Source: Bacillota bacterium (GTDB taxonomy: Bacteria; Bacillota; SHA-98; Ch115). Taken from it: a stretch of DNA of 64,000 bases. The position numbers and the translations under genes are program-made. Shown in pieces: positions 42,560-48,742 of this stretch. The notes under the pieces are model-generated. The model made no database searches, was not told where the DNA came from, and worked only from the letters and a program-made list of their open reading frames with translations. How positions within the stretch are numbered: the stretch's first letter is position 1; the number at the start of each line of letters is the position of its first letter. The stretch spans positions 1 through 64,000 of the forward strand of contig JABLXA010000013.1 in NCBI GenBank assembly GCA_013178415.1, in the 5' to 3' direction.

Positions 42560-43570
42560 CTATTGCCCCACAGCTTTTGCCTCAGACGTTTCGGCTTTCT
42601 GACACTTCATGCACAATGCCCTACCCCAATGTTCCTGGCTGTATTGCAGCACCTTCTCCGAGATGCTCGCCCCGCACTGGTCGCAAAAGGCGACGTTTTG
42701 AGATGCTTTCTTTGTCGTCCTTGCCAGCTCTGACGTGGATTCCGGCGGGGGAGTAAGGCCCATCAAGTCCGGGAACATCCCACTAGAATCACGCATATCC
42801 GAGGGCGTAGTCGCGGATGTCGCAGGTGCCGGCGTGGGTTGCGCTGGCTTGACTGGTGGCTGCGCCTGTGCCTGTGTTTGTGGCGCACCGTCTGATAGCC
42901 ATGCCATGATTTCCTTCGCCAGGTCTTCGCCAGGGAGTTTGAACACACGGTCAGCCAGGGCCTTACACCGGCTCTTGGTGATCACCATGGTGTGATCGAG
43001 GTCCATTTCTCCGACGATATCAAACTCGTATTCCGCGCCTTCGCGGGTGATCGGCGCCATGCCGACTTTCTTGATTTCGGTCTTCCCGCGCTCATTCTCG
43101 GTCTGGATGTAATCCATTTTTGAACGCATGGTGGCGATGATATGCAGCTTACTGGCGTGTATAGCTTCGATGAAGTCATTGTGGAGTGGCGTGACGTCTG
43201 CCCAGGCAGCATATTTGTTCCCTCCCCGATTGCGCTTTGCATACAGCTCCACAAGTTCAAGACAGCCATTCTTGCCGTTCCACTCGTGGGAGATCGAGTC
43301 GATGATGAGGCCGTCATAGCCGGCTGCCTCGGCAGCCTTGATGGCCTCGATGTAGTTGTTGGGGTGGAAATCGTCCAGTTCCAGGACATCGAAGCTGAAC
43401 TCGTCAGCATATTTGCTTGCGCTGCCGTGTTCCGTGTCAATCACTGCGACCTTCTTGCACATGGCGGTAGCTAACTTCAATGCGGTGTAGGTCTTGCCCG
43501 ACCCCGCTGGGCCACTTATGCCTATTCGGGCCTTCGCCTGTCGCTTAGTGGCTTTTTGAAATGTTATCAT
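42560..43570 (-). CDS. Phage RecA-fold recombination ATPase (AAA, Sak4-like)
   Basis: A 336-residue ATPase from ATG 43570 (AGGAGG nine bases upstream). P-loop GPAGSGKTYTALKLA (20-34) and Walker B GLIIDSISHEW indicate a RecA/Sak4-type nucleotide-binding core; the segment ATMRSKMDYIQTENERGKTE with GMAPITREGAEYEF is typical of the phage AAA_24 group linked to single-strand annealing systems. After a Pro/Thr/Gln-rich linker the C-terminus has a zinc finger, CDQCG and CMKCQ. It should act with the Gam-like protein upstream in phage DNA recombination. Confidence 0.78.
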   Translation of the reverse strand: MITFQKATKRQAKARIGISGPAGSGKTYTALKLATAMCKKVAVIDTEHGSASKYADEFSFDVLELDDFHPNNYIEAIKAAEAAGYDGLIIDSISHEWNGKNGCLELVELYAKRNRGGNKYAAWADVTPLHNDFIEAIHASKLHIIATMRSKMDYIQTENERGKTEIKKVGMAPITREGAEYEFDIVGEMDLDHTMVITKSRCKALADRVFKLPGEDLAKEIMAWLSDGAPQTQAQAQPPVKPAQPTPAPATSATTPSDMRDSSGMFPDLMGLTPPPESTSELARTTKKASQNVAFCDQCGASISEKVLQYSQEHWGRALCMKCQKAETSEAKAVGQ

Positions 43571-44153
43571 CGCTGACATCCTCCTTTATGACCACTCTGA
43601 ACGTAGGAGGCTTTGGATTGACCATGATCCCCGGCACCTGCTCGCCCTCGTAGACGGTCTTCGTGCCCTCAACCTGCAGGGCCTTTTTCAGTTCCCCCCA
43701 CTGGGGACGTTCAATGGTCTCGACATATTGGGTTAGATTCCGCTCCTTGAGCCAGCGTAATAGGATTTGATCATCCCGGACGAATTCAGGTTGGGTTTCA
43801 CGCATCTGCAACTGTCCATTCGGGAGCTTGTGAGTTTTATGCTTGGGGTCCTCAGCCAATAGCCCCATGTGATATTCGCGGAGCAATCCTGCGAAAAAGC
43901 TCTCCTCCCGTTCGGCACTTTTCTCGATATCATCCAGCCACGCCTGGATCTTTCGGACCTCGAGCATTGCAAGTTCCTCAGCCTCAGCGAAACGTCTCCG
44001 CGCCTTGGCTATCTTCCTCAGTGCCCAGTCAGCCTGCGCGTCGTCTTTGATCCGGAACCTCTCGCGCAGAACCTCCTGCGCCTGTTGATCATCCGGGATT
44101 TCCTCGGGGGCCTCGTAGGCCCCCAGCAGAACGTCCTCTAACGGCATTACCAC
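43545..44153 (-). CDS. Gam-like host-nuclease inhibitor
   Basis: A 202-residue protein resembling the Gam family of Mu and Bacillota phages: an N-terminal helical part, ADWALRKIAKARRRFAEAEE, then IQAWLDDIEKSAEREESFFA, LLREYHMGLL and a C-terminal beta part with THKLPNGQLQMRETQPEF and EGEQVPGIMVNPKPPTF. Gam binds double-stranded ends and blocks RecBCD/AddAB-type exonucleases. The start is GTG 44153 with GGAGG eight bases upstream. The end overlaps the ATPase gene. Confidence 0.78.
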   Translation of the reverse strand: MVMPLEDVLLGAYEAPEEIPDDQQAQEVLRERFRIKDDAQADWALRKIAKARRRFAEAEELAMLEVRKIQAWLDDIEKSAEREESFFAGLLREYHMGLLAEDPKHKTHKLPNGQLQMRETQPEFVRDDQILLRWLKERNLTQYVETIERPQWGELKKALQVEGTKTVYEGEQVPGIMVNPKPPTFRVVIKEDVSDDNISKSH

Positions 44154-44549
44154 TTACAACGCCTCCTTTGCGGGTATTTCTATCAACCCAGCGCACAGCA
44201 GGCGATTTACTCGGTTCCGCAAGTCTACATACGGACTGATGACATCATTCAAGATCTGGTCGATGGCCTCGCGGAGTTGCTTCAAAAACGCAGGTGAGAT
44301 AGATGAGATCGAAAAATCTTGAAACGGATCGGTCTTGATGTTTGCCTTCACATAACCTTGGCCATCAATGAGAAACGTCACGCTAAACTTGTATCCGCCA
44401 AGTTCAAAGCGCCTACCGCAGGTCTCAGGGGCATGGACTTCATGGAGATATTTAATGAGCTGGGGAGCGATCCCATGGGTAGTAGGTAATTGCTCGAAAC
44501 TGATGCCTACTACTAACCCACTTTCGTTATTCAACAACATACCTACCAT
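44154..44549 (-). CDS. Phage protein of unknown function
   Basis: A 131-residue protein from ATG 44549, overlapping the stop of the preceding gene, with GAGGAGG about ten bases upstream. Segments are GLVVGISFEQLPTTHGIAPQ, KYLHEVHAPETCGRRFELGG and FSVTFLIDGQGYVKANIKTD, mixed alpha/beta with a helical end. It lies directly before the Gam-like gene. I recognise no family. Confidence 0.58.
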   Translation of the reverse strand: MVGMLLNNESGLVVGISFEQLPTTHGIAPQLIKYLHEVHAPETCGRRFELGGYKFSVTFLIDGQGYVKANIKTDPFQDFSISSISPAFLKQLREAIDQILNDVISPYVDLRNRVNRLLCAGLIEIPAKEAL

Positions 44550-44812
44550 AGCTCGTCGTCCTCCTCGGGGTCCCATTCTTGTATCTCAGCCTCAGTGAGA
44601 CGATCCTCAAGATCCTCCAAATCTTCCTCAGCAAGGTTCGGCGCGTATTTCTTGATACAGCGTTTGTGAACATAACCGTCTTCCATCGCATATACGCGCT
44701 CGGCTGCATATATCTCCCGTCCACATTCCGCGCACATAGCCGCGACTGGAGCCTCGTCAGGGCAGGCGGTGCGCCAGGAATCGTAGCTAACCGGCAAATC
44801 ATCCCACAGCAT
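44543..44812 (-). CDS. Small zinc-binding phage protein
   Basis: An 89-residue protein with a LIM/treble-clef-like zinc motif, CAECGREIYAAERVYA followed by YVHKRCIKKYAP, and a very acidic C-terminal tail (LEDLEDRLTEAEIQEWDPEE). GAGGTGATC precedes the ATG, which overlaps the end of the upstream gene. Similar proteins are common in early phage operons, without defined function. Confidence 0.62.
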   Translation of the reverse strand: MLWDDLPVSYDSWRTACPDEAPVAAMCAECGREIYAAERVYAMEDGYVHKRCIKKYAPNLAEEDLEDLEDRLTEAEIQEWDPEEDDELW

Positions 44813-45050
44813 TAGTGATCACCTCACCGGCCACCGCGACTACATACGGCTTCTGATCTTTCTCGATCTTCGCGGCAAGTTCTTTTGTAAGCGTAATGAG
44901 CCGGTGGCAGTCCTCGATTGTCATTCCAAATAGAGATAGCTCAGCATTCGAGTAAACAATATCCAGGACGGGTGTGCCGTCGCTCAATATGATGCAACGT
45001 CCCTCCAGTGGCCTATCACCATCGTGCTTATGTATCGAGATCATATCCAT
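44799..45050 (-). CDS. Small phage protein of unknown function
   Basis: An 83-residue protein, MDMISIHKHDGDRPLEGRCI, SDGTPVLDIVYSNAELSLFG, MTIEDCHRLITLTKELAAKI, alpha/beta, without recognised motif. GGAGGG precedes the ATG. It is the third gene of the leftward early operon after the HTH regulators. Confidence 0.58.
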   Translation of the reverse strand: MDMISIHKHDGDRPLEGRCIILSDGTPVLDIVYSNAELSLFGMTIEDCHRLITLTKELAAKIEKDQKPYVVAVAGEVITNAVG

Positions 45051-45088
45051 TTTCTCTACCCTCCTTACCTCTCCCTAGCCGTAGAACC

Positions 45089-45328
45089 TTAAGCCTTCTT
45101 CCCCTTCCCGTCAAAGATCTCCCAGGTCGGCTTCTTTCCTTCATCCATTCGCCGCTTTAGTGCCGCCTTGGGGATCCTCCACAGCCGACCCAGCTTGATG
45201 GCGATGTCGCATAGCTCGCCATACCTAATTTCCTCGTAAACTCGATTGCGCCCGATCCGCAGGATGCGGGCCACCTCCAGCGGCGTTAGCATGTCTACCT
45301 TGCAATCCTCCAGAGTTAGCGGTCTCAT
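45089..45328 (-). CDS. Excisionase-type helix-turn-helix DNA-binding protein
   Basis: A 79-residue protein from ATG 45328 (GGGAG upstream). The middle part, MLTPLEVARILRIGRNRVYE, EIRYGELCDIAIKLGRLWRI, PKAALKRRMDEG is the HTH_17/excisionase family winged helix. It may be the Xis partner of the integrase or a general early regulator. It is not adjacent to the integrase but is the second gene of the opposing early operon. Confidence 0.72.
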   Translation of the reverse strand: MRPLTLEDCKVDMLTPLEVARILRIGRNRVYEEIRYGELCDIAIKLGRLWRIPKAALKRRMDEGKKPTWEIFDGKGKKA

Positions 45329-45381
45329 AATGCCATCTCCCATCATATTGCTACAGCGAACTTTGGTTGCAGATGCAATCA

Positions 45382-45591
45382 TTAAGTGTAAAAAATATCC
45401 TCAAATCTGCAGTCCAAGGCTTTTGCCAATTTCATCGCCGTTTTCGGACCGGGGTGCCTTGTTCCCCGGTCAATCTGACTCATAAATGGGCTGGATATCT
45501 TACTACGCCGGGCCAATTCGTTCAGCGTAAGCCCTTTTTCTATCCTACGTCTCAGAAATTCCTCGAACCTGACATTGATCTGGTTTCTCAA
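45382..45591 (-). CDS. Cro-like XRE-family regulator
   Basis: A 69-residue HTH protein, first gene of the leftward lytic operon. The core is IEKGLTLNELARRSKISSPF then MSQIDRGTRHPGPKTAMKLA, a standard XRE fold. The likely start is TTG 45591, behind AAGGGGGG about eleven bases upstream; a longer frame to TTG 45633 would run through operator site 1. Faces the CI-like gene across the operator region, so it is inferred to be the Cro-like antagonist. Confidence 0.72.
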   Translation of the reverse strand: MRNQINVRFEEFLRRRIEKGLTLNELARRSKISSPFMSQIDRGTRHPGPKTAMKLAKALDCRFEDIFYT

Positions 45592-45621
45592 TCTATCTGT
45601 TTCCCCCCTTTCGACCAGGTT

Positions 45622-45752
45622 TTGCTTCTGCAAACACTATATCATATTCCGATTGCTAATGCAACCACTTTTTTAAAAAAATTTCTTAACCCAGGTGACG
45701 CACATATTTTTCGGTTGCACTAGCAAATATACGCATTGATATGCACTTGCAA
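45622..45752. promoter_or_regulatory. Lysogeny-switch operator region with four related sites
   Basis: Four 12-bp elements of the form TTGCTNNTGCAA occur between the divergent repressor genes: 45622-45633 (TTGCTTCTGCAA), 45653-45664 (TTGCTAATGCAA), 45715-45726 (inverse of TTGCTAGTGCAA) and 45741-45752 (ATGCACTTGCAA, looser). Sites 1 and 2 flank or overlap the leftward promoter, sites 3 and 4 the rightward side. They are the expected targets of the two XRE proteins. The stretch between sites 2 and 3 is A/T-rich (TTTTTTAAAAAAATTT). Confidence 0.62.
45636..45664 (-). promoter_or_regulatory. Leftward early (PR-like) promoter
   Basis: On the minus strand TTGCAT (-35, 45664-45659) and TATAGT (-10, 45641-45636) are separated by 17 bp. 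The -35 lies inside operator site 2 and site 1 lies just downstream of the -10. Repressor bound here would block the lytic transcript. A rightward promoter for the CI-like gene is less clear: TTGCAA (45747) with TACATT (45771), 18-bp spacing, is one option. Confidence 0.5.
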
Positions 45753-45810
45753 GCATATAGATATACGTGCTACATTATTCCTGTGGGAGGGGCAAAAAGG
45801 GGGATAACAA

Positions 45811-46167
45811 ATGAGTGCTTTTGGACGTTATCTAAAGAAACTACGTGAAGATAGGGACATGTCGATAAGGCAACTAGCGCTTCGTTCCGGCGTTTCAAGC
45901 CCCTATATATCTCAGATAGAAACTGGCGCGCGCGGGGTCCCCAGACCCGAGGTGCTGAAAAAGCTGGCAAGGGGCCTCCGCGTCCCATATATGGAATTGA
46001 TGAAGGTTGCCGGTTATATCGACGAGGAAGGAGATAAGGATAAGCTATCTACTCGCAAGGCAGCCTCACGCAAAGATGGTTACGACACCCCACTATCCCC
46101 AGAAGCTCAACGGGCAATCGAAATCATTCTGAACGAACTACGGGAACGTGACAAGGAAGGGTTATAA
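45811..46167 (+). CDS. CI-like XRE-family prophage repressor
   Basis: A 118-residue repressor with an N-terminal XRE HTH: LREDRDMSIRQLALRSGVSS, PYISQIETGARGVPRPEVLK. The remainder is a short charged region ending in a helix (PEAQRAIEIILNELRERDKE), without the LexA-type autoprotease domain. Inactivation on induction is therefore likely to depend on the ImmA-like protein encoded next, as in ICEBs1. AGGGGG lies seven to eight bases before the ATG. It is the first gene of the plus-strand lysogeny operon. Confidence 0.82.
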   Translation: MSAFGRYLKKLREDRDMSIRQLALRSGVSSPYISQIETGARGVPRPEVLKKLARGLRVPYMELMKVAGYIDEEGDKDKLSTRKAASRKDGYDTPLSPEAQRAIEIILNELRERDKEGL

Positions 46168-46197
46168 GCTTGCAGATATAACTGGGGGGCGGCGCCT

Positions 46198-46677
46198 TTG
46201 AGTTTCGATCCTTTTGAATATGCAGATAGAATGAAGGTCCGGTGGTTTACACGTGATCTACCGGATCCTCTTCTTGGCCTCTATGTTGTCGCAAAAGATA
46301 TCCGTCCAACTATTATCCTTTCTCCTGCATTAAAAGATAACGCGCGGCTTCGACGCTGCGTGATGTCGGAAGAACTAGGGCACCATGAAACATCGAGCTT
46401 TGACAGCCTGCAATCATACCTTACATATCAAGATCTATTACGGGTCTCCCGTGAAGAACACCGCGCGCGCCGCTGGGCGGTGATGCATCTCATACCGGAC
46501 GATGCGTTGTGGGAACTCGCAGTATCCAATTCAGTGATTACTGTCGAGGAAGCCAGCGAAATGTTTGATGTTATTCCTGCTTATATGAATTTGCGACTAC
46601 AGATATTTCTGTCGGACCATTCTTCCATATTTACCCTCGGAGAGGGGAGGATATGGGTTTACCAGAAAGAAGCCTGA
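46198..46677 (+). CDS. ImmA/IrrE-like protein, putative anti-repressor metallopeptidase
   Basis: A 159-residue protein in the place and with the size of phage ImmA, which cleaves the adjacent CI/ImmR-type repressor. The zinc motif is MSEELGHHET: the first histidine of HExxH is glutamate here, a variant that I recall from other phage ImmA-like proteins. C-terminal segments (ARRWAVMHLIPDDALWELAV, TVEEASEMFDVIPAYMNLRL) are family-like. The start is TTG 46198, seven to eight bases after GGGGGGCGG. Whether the variant site is still catalytic is open. Confidence 0.75.
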   Translation: MSFDPFEYADRMKVRWFTRDLPDPLLGLYVVAKDIRPTIILSPALKDNARLRRCVMSEELGHHETSSFDSLQSYLTYQDLLRVSREEHRARRWAVMHLIPDDALWELAVSNSVITVEEASEMFDVIPAYMNLRLQIFLSDHSSIFTLGEGRIWVYQKEA

Positions 46678-46703
46678 GTGCGTAGCATGAAGGGGGTGAG
46701 ATT

Positions 46704-46889
46704 GTGAGGCTCCCGGACAAGTGGAAGCCTATCATTATCGGTGCATTATTGGGCGCGGTTCTGATGGCGCTCGTCCTCGGACGTTATAAGATCGTCGGAG
46801 ACGCGGAATCAGTCTACAAGCTAGATCGGCTCACAGGGCGCGTATGGTGGGTGCTCTATGATTCAATGAAAGAGGTGGAGGTAAGATGA
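46704..46889 (+). CDS. Small membrane protein of the lysogeny operon
   Basis: A 61-residue protein from GTG 46704 with AGGGGGTGAG upstream. It has one membrane helix, IIIGALLGAVLMALVLGRY, and a C-terminal polar domain (YKLDRLTGRVWWVLYDSMKE). Its stop overlaps the integrase start (ATGA). Expression from the lysogeny operon suggests a superinfection-exclusion or signalling role; this is inferred from position only. Confidence 0.6.
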   Translation: MRLPDKWKPIIIGALLGAVLMALVLGRYKIVGDAESVYKLDRLTGRVWWVLYDSMKEVEVR

Positions 46890-48022
46890 AGGGCCACGTC
46901 CGTAAGCATGGGGACGGCTGGCAGGGGGTCGTCTACCAGGGCAGGGGACCCGACGGCAAGAAGCGGTATAAATATCTGCCTGTCGCCCAAACCCAAAAGC
47001 AAGCCCAAAGGATGGTAAACGACATCATTGCTGAGATGAACAAGGGAACCTACATAGAACCCACACGGCAGACTGTCGCCGAGTGGTGCCGGGAGTGGCT
47101 GGAACTATACACGCGCGGAGTCTCTGAGGGTACCAGGGTGTGGTATAAAGATGTGATAGAACGTCTCATCGCGCCCGCGATCGGCGGTATACCTCTCGCA
47201 AAACTCACAGCAAGCGATGTCCAACGCTGGCTCAACAATGAGTTAGATCAGGGGTATGCGCCAGATACAGTGCATGGACATTATCGGGTGCTTCGGGCCG
47301 CTTTGTTGAAGGCAACCCGCATGAGGAAATTAGCTGTCAACCCGCTCCTCGAAGTTGAACCGCCAGCGCGGAAACGAGAGGCGGGGAAAGCCATTACCGC
47401 AGAGCAGGCTGAGGCATTCCTAGCGGCCGTACGAGAGCATGCCCCATATCGTTATACACTCTACCTAACCGCCATGACAATGGGGATGAGGCGGGGTGAA
47501 ATCCTGGGGTTGCGCTGGTCGGATGTAGACTTCGCGCGCGGCATGATAAACGTGAGGCAACAATTACATAAGTCATCGACCGTCGCGAATCCTAAGTTCA
47601 AAGAGGTAAAAACAAAACATGGCCGACGGGACTTGCCCATGCCGAGGATGCTGGCAGAGGCCCTAGCGATATATAAAGTTGAACAGGATATGATCAAGCA
47701 GGCTCTAGGTAAATCTTACAACCCGTATAATCTCGTGTTCACTACGTCTAAAGGAACGCCTATCATGCCGTGTGACCTGACCCGCCAATATAAATCCTTG
47801 CTCAAAAAGGCAGGAGTGCCCGAAATACGATTGCATGATCTGCGTCATACCAACACTACATGGTTGCTCGAAGCAGGAGTCTCTCCAAATGAAGTCGCAC
47901 GATTCGCCGGGCACGCTGACCCTGCGTTCACCGTGCAAAAATACGGCCATACCCTTGAGGATCACTTAACTAGGCCAGCGCGGGTGATAGATGAAATATT
48001 GCGTAAAAAAATAGGGGGGTAG
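46886..48022 (+). CDS. int: Tyrosine-type site-specific integrase
   Basis: A 378-residue phage integrase. An N-terminal arm-binding part (HVRKHGDGWQGVVYQGRG) precedes the SAM-like core-binding domain (about 60-160) and the catalytic domain with R202 (GMRRGEILGLRW), H317 and R320 (LHDLRHT), H343 (GHAD) and Y353 (QKYGHT). It should catalyse recombination between attP and attB in tRNA-Gln. It lies next to attR and is cotranscribed with the repressor, so it is expressed in lysogens. The stop lies 14 bases before a candidate arm site. Confidence 0.93.
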   Translation: MKGHVRKHGDGWQGVVYQGRGPDGKKRYKYLPVAQTQKQAQRMVNDIIAEMNKGTYIEPTRQTVAEWCREWLELYTRGVSEGTRVWYKDVIERLIAPAIGGIPLAKLTASDVQRWLNNELDQGYAPDTVHGHYRVLRAALLKATRMRKLAVNPLLEVEPPARKREAGKAITAEQAEAFLAAVREHAPYRYTLYLTAMTMGMRRGEILGLRWSDVDFARGMINVRQQLHKSSTVANPKFKEVKTKHGRRDLPMPRMLAEALAIYKVEQDMIKQALGKSYNPYNLVFTTSKGTPIMPCDLTRQYKSLLKKAGVPEIRLHDLRHTNTTWLLEAGVSPNEVARFAGHADPAFTVQKYGHTLEDHLTRPARVIDEILRKKIGG

Positions 48023-48035
48023 CAGGGACTTTATC

Positions 48036-48060
48036 GTCGGATTGCCACAGGATTGCCACA
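48036..48060 (+). repeat. Right integrase arm-type repeat (candidate)
   Basis: GGATTGCCA occurs twice with an 11-bp period at 48039 and 48050. The 25-bp block matches 4939-4963 at 23 of 25 positions in the same orientation. It lies between the integrase stop and attR, 48 bases from the core. Confidence 0.6.
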
Positions 48061-48071
48061 GGGACAAAAAG

Positions 48072-48098
48072 AAGGGGTCGCGCGATCTGCGACCCCTT
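48072..48098 (-). terminator. Terminator for tRNA-Gln supplied by the prophage
   Basis: AAGGGGTCGC and GCGACCCCTT form a perfect 10-bp stem with a 7-base loop; on the minus strand it is followed by CTTTTTG. It lies just after the tRNA-Gln 3' end in transcription order but inside phage-derived DNA, and may also stop integrase transcription from the other side. Confidence 0.72.
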
Positions 48099-48107
48099 GA
48101 AAATACT

Positions 48108-48181
48108 TGGCTGGGGAGGAGGGACTCGAACCCCCGCACTCAGATCCAGAGTCTGATGTCCTACCGCTAGACGACTCCCCA
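48108..48181 (-). tRNA. tRNA-Gln(CTG), prophage attachment site
   Basis: A 74-base tRNA gene on the minus strand. Acceptor TGGGGAG pairs with CTCCCCA, the discriminator is G and CCA is encoded. The anticodon loop CTCTGGA gives anticodon CTG. The 3' 45 bases (48108-48152) equal attL, so this is attR: host 5' half joined to a phage-borne identical 3' half, which keeps the tRNA functional after integration. Confidence 0.95.
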
Positions 48182-48218
48182 GCATCAAAAGACAAGTAAT
48201 AAGAAGTTGTCATCTATA

Positions 48219-48247
48219 ATGATACTTTCCCCAGCTAGAAATGTCAA
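48219..48247 (-). promoter_or_regulatory. tRNA-Gln promoter
   Basis: On the minus strand a perfect TTGACA (48247-48242) and TATCAT (48224-48219) are separated by 17 bp, 37 bases before the tRNA 5' end. It is host DNA, so it is unaffected by integration. Confidence 0.75.
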
Positions 48248-48742
48248 TATGTATGGCGAAACGGCGAAACTACATGCGCGAAATCCTACATCATCCTTTG
48301 GCGGTAGTCCCCCGCGCCGCCCAGGCGGCACCGACGGGGAATGAAAATGGCGCCCGGCTATTTTCAAGACAGCATGGCTGCCCGGAACCCTGGACAGGAG
48401 GAATCTTGCTTGACATGTCGAAAGTAGAGTTATCAAAATAAGCCGAATTCAATATCGTAATGAACTGGAATCAGAATAGGCATTCATTAACTCTCTCTCG
48501 CTATTGTTGTTACCCAATGTCATATTACACTTTGCTGCTTTAAACCCCTAAATTTATATAATCAGGCATCATAGGCCCCTTGCCTTTTCACCCACTGCAT
48601 TGCTGACAGGAGCAATGTTCAGTAATTGTCGAGGATCATTGGATCTTGGCATGAAAGGGGGAAGGCCCAAATGTAGCCAGCTGTGCCCACTTAAGTTGAA
48701 TCAGAGACGTCGGATTCCCAACAAACAGGAGGTAGGCGAAAT
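48248..48742. other. Intergenic region before the solute-binding protein gene
   Basis: This stretch of 495 bases has no supported gene. It contains the dispersed palindrome at 48342-48366, preceded by a GC-rich inverted stretch (CCGCGCCGCCCAGGCGGC), then AT-rich sequence (48430-48570) suited to hold a promoter. I cannot pick a convincing -35/-10 pair for the downstream gene. Confidence 0.5.
48342..48366. repeat. 25-bp A/T-flanked palindrome (copy 2 of a dispersed element)
   Basis: TGAAAATGGC and GCTATTTTCA are inverted copies around GCCCG, matching the element at 3345-3369 at 22 of 25 positions. The GGCACC...GAATG sequence in front is also similar in both copies. It lies on the other side of the prophage, in host DNA. 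Confidence 0.55.

Larger units (their letters stand above)
4782..48152. mobile_element. Prophage of podovirus type integrated in tRNA-Gln
   Basis: The element is bounded by an identical 45-bp sequence, 4782-4826 (attL) and 48108-48152 (attR), which is the 3' part of a tRNA-Gln gene. Between the repeats lie an integrase, a lysogeny switch, replication and recombination genes, a terminase-portal-scaffold-capsid block, adaptors, fibres, ejection-type proteins and lysis genes, nearly all transcribed leftward. No tail-tube, sheath, baseplate or tape-measure homologue is visible, and the three long proteins between fibres and lysis genes resemble internal virion proteins of short-tailed phages. All core modules look intact, so the prophage may be inducible. 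Confidence 0.93.

Noticed and set aside
42326-42602. Opposing frames around the inverted repeat reading MPSPHN...LWG(D/E)GI
   Set aside because: The coding look comes from the inverted repeat itself; neither frame has a ribosome binding site.
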